From: Trileptium ribeirensis
Lineage: Eukaryota > Nematoda > Enoplea > Enoplida > Thoracostomopsidae
NCBI GenBank assembly: GCA_030248225.1
Contig: JASANE010028178.1
Span: 1-64,000, forward strand
Direction of reading: 5' to 3'
Length of the DNA: 64,000 bases
The position numbers were made by a program, and so were the translations under genes. The notes under the pieces are model-generated. The model saw only the letters and a list, made by a program, of their open reading frames with translations. It was not told the origin of the DNA and did not search any database. This document shows, piece by piece, positions 39,401 to 45,400 of the stretch (position 1 is the stretch's first letter; the number at the start of each line of letters is the position of its first letter).

Positions 39401-42400
39401 CATACCGGAACCGAAATTCCGGTTTAAAATTTTCCACATTTTTTGATTTGCAGTCCAAACATACGTTGTATACACATTGGTCAAGTTCCAATACAACCAA
39501 ACACAAGAAAAGCTTAACTCAGCTCCAAATATATGATATATATTAGTGATGGGAAAGAATATCCATATATTATCCGCGACGTCGGGATAATCCGGATATT
39601 TTAACATTGCATTTCGTGACCAGTTGCAGAAATTTTACTGGTAGAGAACGAAAAACCTGAGTCGAGGATGCCGAAATGACACTGTTTAGAGATAGGAAAG
39701 AGGTTTTAGACGTTATGTACATTTTGGCCTTAGATGAACAAAATTTCAAAGCATAGTGTATCTATCTTAGGGACGGAGACACTTGATTTGATCGTCTGAG
39801 ATAGCTAGTCTGTGAAAATATTTAATTATCGAAACAGTATAGATTGTGATTTTTGGCTGAAATTTAGCTTATGGGTAACCATCACATGGCTGCCGGCGAG
39901 TATTCAGTAGGAAGGAAGCCCCCTAAACTTGAGAAAATTTAGATCTAGATACGAGTTTGATGTTAAAAGTTGCAAGGTTGAATATACGGAAAGTAAGGTG
40001 CAATTAATAGACTAATGTATCGACCGACCAGCGGTAGGATTACCTTTTCACAAAAGTTGTGCGAGTTTTTTGATGTAGTCGTGGTTGTCCCACGAGTATA
40101 GGAAAGTGGGCAGCGTGGTTTAAATCTGTCAACGTTTTCATGTGTCCTCAATATTCAGAATATTTCCTTGAAGCAACCATAACTGTTTTTGGCTACATAA
40201 CAATCACGACCAAGGTGGTCAACATGACGCGACTAGTAACTTAACCGAAGTTAAGTTAGCCCAACGGCTTTAAAGGTATTCGCGAAGCAAAATGCTAGGG
40301 AAGGCTAAGGTCGCTATAGCATAGTGGCATTTGATCACGTAGCCACAGAAACTAAACTTTGTATATTATATATATATATATCAGGGAATAACCGGAATTC
40401 CAGTTCCGGCGTAAAATCGTGTTCCGGCAAAGGGCAAAAACCATACCGGAATTCCGGTTCTAAAATTTTGTTTGAAATTTTCCACGTTTTTGCTTCATAT
40501 CTGGTCCAAACATATGTAATAATACACAATGATCAAGTTCCAATACAACCAAGCAAAAGAAAAGTTTAACCCCGAAAGTTGCCGTGTGAAACGTAAGTAC
40601 GGCAAATAATTTCAGTAGCAATTTTTCATCTTAACCTGCAGGAGTTTGTTAACAAAACAAAGCCAGCTCGATGCTTGTAGCAGGTATTTCACACATTCAG
40701 AAGTCGAATTAAGCCGGTCCAACTGGGTAACACAGTATGGATTATGCAGAAGTACTTATCTGTAAGCTTGGCTAACATAAATTGCGTCAAGCACCAGGTA
40801 GTGCGTTTGTAAACTTTGTAAATCAGTATACATGAAAGTAATGTAATGTTATCTGCAACGCAGCCTGAAACTGCTTTCTTGGCAATGCACTGTATTTATT
40901 GAAACTGTGCGGGCAGTATCACAGTTTGTCTCATTTATAGCACTCTGATTACAAAGTTACCATCATCATCTAGCTTACGGGCACTGTTTGCACAACGCTA
41001 GTCTAATCAGTGCCTCTGACCACTGATCAGAAAATTACCTTCAATTATTTTGTTTCAGAACCATATAAACCAATAATTCCGAGTTTCCTACTGAACTACA
41101 TGTAACAAATGTATATATAGTTGCAGCAAAGGGAGGCGACTGGAGACAAGCGAAAGTCTTTATTCTACGGTCTATGCGAGCATACTTTGTTACAAGTACA
41201 TTCAATTTGACGCAGTATACGCAAGGGTGCAAAGTGGAAGACCTTTTTTGCTCTGAGTGTCCAAAAACCGGCAACTTGCCCAGCTTCTTTAAATTTTCAG
41301 AAAGCCAATAATGTCATCGCAATAGATTAAGTTTAATGTAAAAGTTATTTTCAATATATACATTAAATCCACTATACCTTCATTTTTTCCTTCATCTGTT
41401 TTACTATAATATATATATATATAAGTTTCGAAGACCAGGTTCCGGTTACGGTTTAAGTGGACAGTTCCGGTTATTCCCTGATATATATAGCATATAGTTA
41501 AGTCACACTGGTCTACGGAAATCCGGTTTTTATGAAATGTTTTATTCAACCAAAGTCGCAGTAGGAAAAGCTAAGAGTGATAGACAAAACTTTTTTAACT
41601 TTTAATTGAGTCGAGTTATAACAATAGAAAGCAGCCGGAGCCCGGCATCTTACGTACCTAGGCGCTGATAAGAGGTATACATTTTTTGCTTCTTTAATTT
41701 TCAGTTGATTTTGGATTACATCCAGGTTTTTTGGTCAAAAACATGTTCTTTTGAACACAACTTCTTATATATAAATGAACACCAAAATAAAAAATGACCA
41801 CATAAATGAACAGGAACATTTAACCCCAAGTTTTGTTTGCAATACTTATGACTGTATGATTCACAATGTTCATAAGCTATTATTCATATGTATATATAAA
41901 GCAGTACACCAGACAGTTACGTTATGTATGTACACATGCTGGCCTGTCCACAGTGGGGGGGACTCCCCCACTTTCCAAATCCCCCCATGTTCGCGAGATT
42001 TTCCCCATTCGGTCGAAACCCCCCATGTTCAACTATTTCCAAAAATTTTTTATGTCTGAAAATTTATGATCCTTGTTTGCAAATTGTTTTTTAAACATTA
42101 ATTACCGCTATTTATAATGCTAAAATATTGTTTTTAGCTTGAAAGTACGTTCACAGTAGTAAAAATGCATGAAAATATGGAAATATTTTATATTTTTAAG
42201 CAAGATTTACCCCCCACACTTTGAAATCTCCCCCGAGAATGAACATGGGCCCCCCGAAGTTCCCCCCCCCCCCGACTTTTTGGAGGGCTGTGGACAGGCC
42301 AGTATATATATATATATATAGCTTATGTAATATATCCACATATACCTATGTAATATATGCTAGTTTGGTTACGTATAAGGGCATATCTAAGCGGTCATAC

Positions 42401-45400
42401 CTATGTAGTTGTAAAATAGATCAGTCACGTCTAAAAATGAACACTCACGGTTAATGACCAAATTTTTGAACAGTATATACAATTTCTAAAAAAACCCCGG
42501 ATTACATCCAAATTTCTGAAATCGACTTTTGGTGTTGCAGGCTGTAATTTAGAATAGTAAAAAACATACAGTGCACGTGGGGCGATGATAAAGGTGCGCA
42601 TGGCATCTATATCAACAAGATCTATAGTGTTTTGTCCACAATGATCGTATTTTGGTGGGTTCAACGCTTTACTTCTTCAATTTGCTTGCAAATCGGCTAT
42701 CGCTAAACATGCTGTGGCTGGACCAAGCCGTTTTTGTCGAATTGCGCTCGCTAACAACTAAGTTACGACGACGCCGTTGCTCGGATCCTTAATGCTCCTC
42801 ACAATGCGAGTGAATATCAATACGGAGCCAAACGTACGCTACGCAAAGCACTACATTGTATGAAGTTACACAATCGTTGCTATATATATACTTTCAAAGG
42901 TTATAAGCTTGCCGCACTGTGTTAAAATATCTTACGTACCGAGATATTTAAAAATCGCCCCATGGATGTTTTGAGGAATATGTCGTACTTTCAACAAAAA
43001 AAAGTTTTACCTTATATCTTGACGATTCAGAATTATAGACATAAATTTTAACAATTCCTGTTACGTTGCGCATTTTCCTGAAAATTTATAAATTCAAAGA
43101 ACTTCAGAGGTCACAAATTTCCAGTTTCCGTCCAAGATTAGGGATTTAGGTTGTTTGCATTTAACTTGCAAACTGGAAACCTTTAACAATACATACTCTC
43201 TGGTTTAAAGTTGTGTTTTGGCGATTCTCTGGTACCACATTGAGATCTCCAAGATACCTAAAACCATTCGAAATTTCCACTTTATTCTGAATAAATTGAT
43301 GTTAACTGTAAAAACAAAATAGTAAATGTAAATTGTACTGGGTACTAAAATAGGCCTGTCACTTGTAAAAACAAAATATATTTATGCAAAGAGCACATTA
43401 TCAAAAGAACAATGTTTGTTTATGACTCAAAAGTTTGAAATTTTAGGATATGGTTGTCAATATGATATCCAGATTATATGATATATATCTCACAATTTTA
43501 CCACATATGGTAAATCATAACCTGTCCGTCACAAATATTTATATATATATACATACATGTACAGTTTTATAGAAATAATTGCTCTACAAAATGAACCTTA
43601 TTCGCATGAAATATCTGCACTCCATGTTGAAAGCCAGGGATATGTTTTGTCGGACCCTTTTTGGACCCTGTTTTATGGCCAGGCATAGTTTTTGGAATCC
43701 CTTTTCGCGTCTAAGCAAATGACATGAATAAAGATGTTAACCTTTTGAATGAGCCATTGCACGAGTCAAAGTTGAAATTATGCCTGTCAGCCCAAAAATC
43801 CAAAAACGGACACCAGCGATTACGGCTCTGACCAATGCGAATTATTCGCTATGCTCGTTTAATTCTCTACTCAACATTCAATTAAAAGCGAAGAACAGTC
43901 TTTTCAAACCACAATTTTAGTTAAATATTACTCTAAAATCAAATAATTTACTATCTACGAAATGCCAAAATACATATATACTTCAAACGTTCTTTACTCT
44001 CTTCAGGAGAAAGCTGTTCGTATGTCTCAGCTTGATCTGGCCCAAGAAATGCATCGTGGTCATATTTTTCGTTATGTTCTCCTTCCATCATGTGGTCTTT
44101 ATCACTGAGAGGATCCTAAACAAAACCTACTATTCGAAAATATTTATTGCAGTAAGTTCGTTTGATTGCAAAACGTAATATATACATCCAACAAAATAAC
44201 CAATCATGTTCGTCACGCCACCGTAATAGCGACATAATAATTTTACCTGCAACCGACAATTGCTCGACGCTCGATACTTCTTGCGAATACATAGCCATAA
44301 GAACACGAATTGACAGTTCATCTTTCAGTTATTTATTTCAAGGTACCACTTGCTTCCGGGTTACGCACTGAATATGACTTAGGTAAACAAAATCGGACTT
44401 AGCTCAGGCGAAGTAAAGTAATGTAGCAGCAAATATAAAGAAAATATCAAACATCATTATGTAACTAGTCTAAAAACATTTTTTATTTTTAATACGCGCA
44501 AAATCAAATTTTCTTTAGCTGTAGATTTATGCTCAGTTTGAAAACTAACCTACGAGAAAAAATTTGTGACATATCTGTTGGTTATCCAAATTCTTAAGGC
44601 ATAAAGCGCTACCTAATTGTAGGATTTCACTGTTACAGGACAACCGTGTACATATACTAAATGCGATTCAGCTAAAATCTGTTAAAAATGAAAGTATTTA
44701 CATCAACCACCTTCCATCACTTTCGGAAAACAAGACCTATAAACCTAGTAACTCGCGAGCAAAGGAGAAGCGAAGCTACCGTGGTGTCATCAAGTGGTAA
44801 TTTTGTGTAACACTTATAACAAAATTTTATGTTTCATGTATATATTACTACACTAAAACATCAGTAGAACTGAACTCATTGAAAACCCTAAAACTAAGGC
44901 AACCCGCAACACGCCGAAATTTGATGAATCGCTATTTCGGACACAGTCGATGGGCTATATTCGGGCACACAGCGGCCCCCCAAAAAAGGGAAGGTCAGCA
45001 AAGTTGAAGATCTTAGTGAGCCTGTATCGCGAGATAAGGGCTGCCAAAGACATGTCCCCTATCGCCAAATTCTGGAAAGAATAGTTCAAAACCTGTTTTT
45101 TGCCATTTGGAGCCAGAAGATGGGGTCGGACCTGTTGTACTTCCACAGCACTTTTGCTAATGAATAAAAAAATTTATCGAAATACATCCACCCGAATTAA
45201 AGTTATGCGTGACAGAATCAGAAATTCACGATTTTTTATACTGCCCTCAGTGAAAATCCCGCTCGCTCCGTTTTCATGATCAACATTTTCCTTGACTATA
45301 CAACAAAACCATACACTACATATTATAGATCCTCGAATACCAAACAACTGGATTTTCCAAATAGAAAGAGGGCCACCAGATATCGACCACTTCCAGATGA

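Noticed and set aside
38074..39607. Multiple open frames in the inverted duplication
   Set aside because: Frames in one arm mirror frames in the other; they follow from the palindrome and the hAT end fragments, not from a gene.
44116..44371. Open frames across the boundary of CREC exon 2
   Set aside because: They read through the intron acceptor and lack conserved residues outside the exon; the spliced model explains the conserved part.
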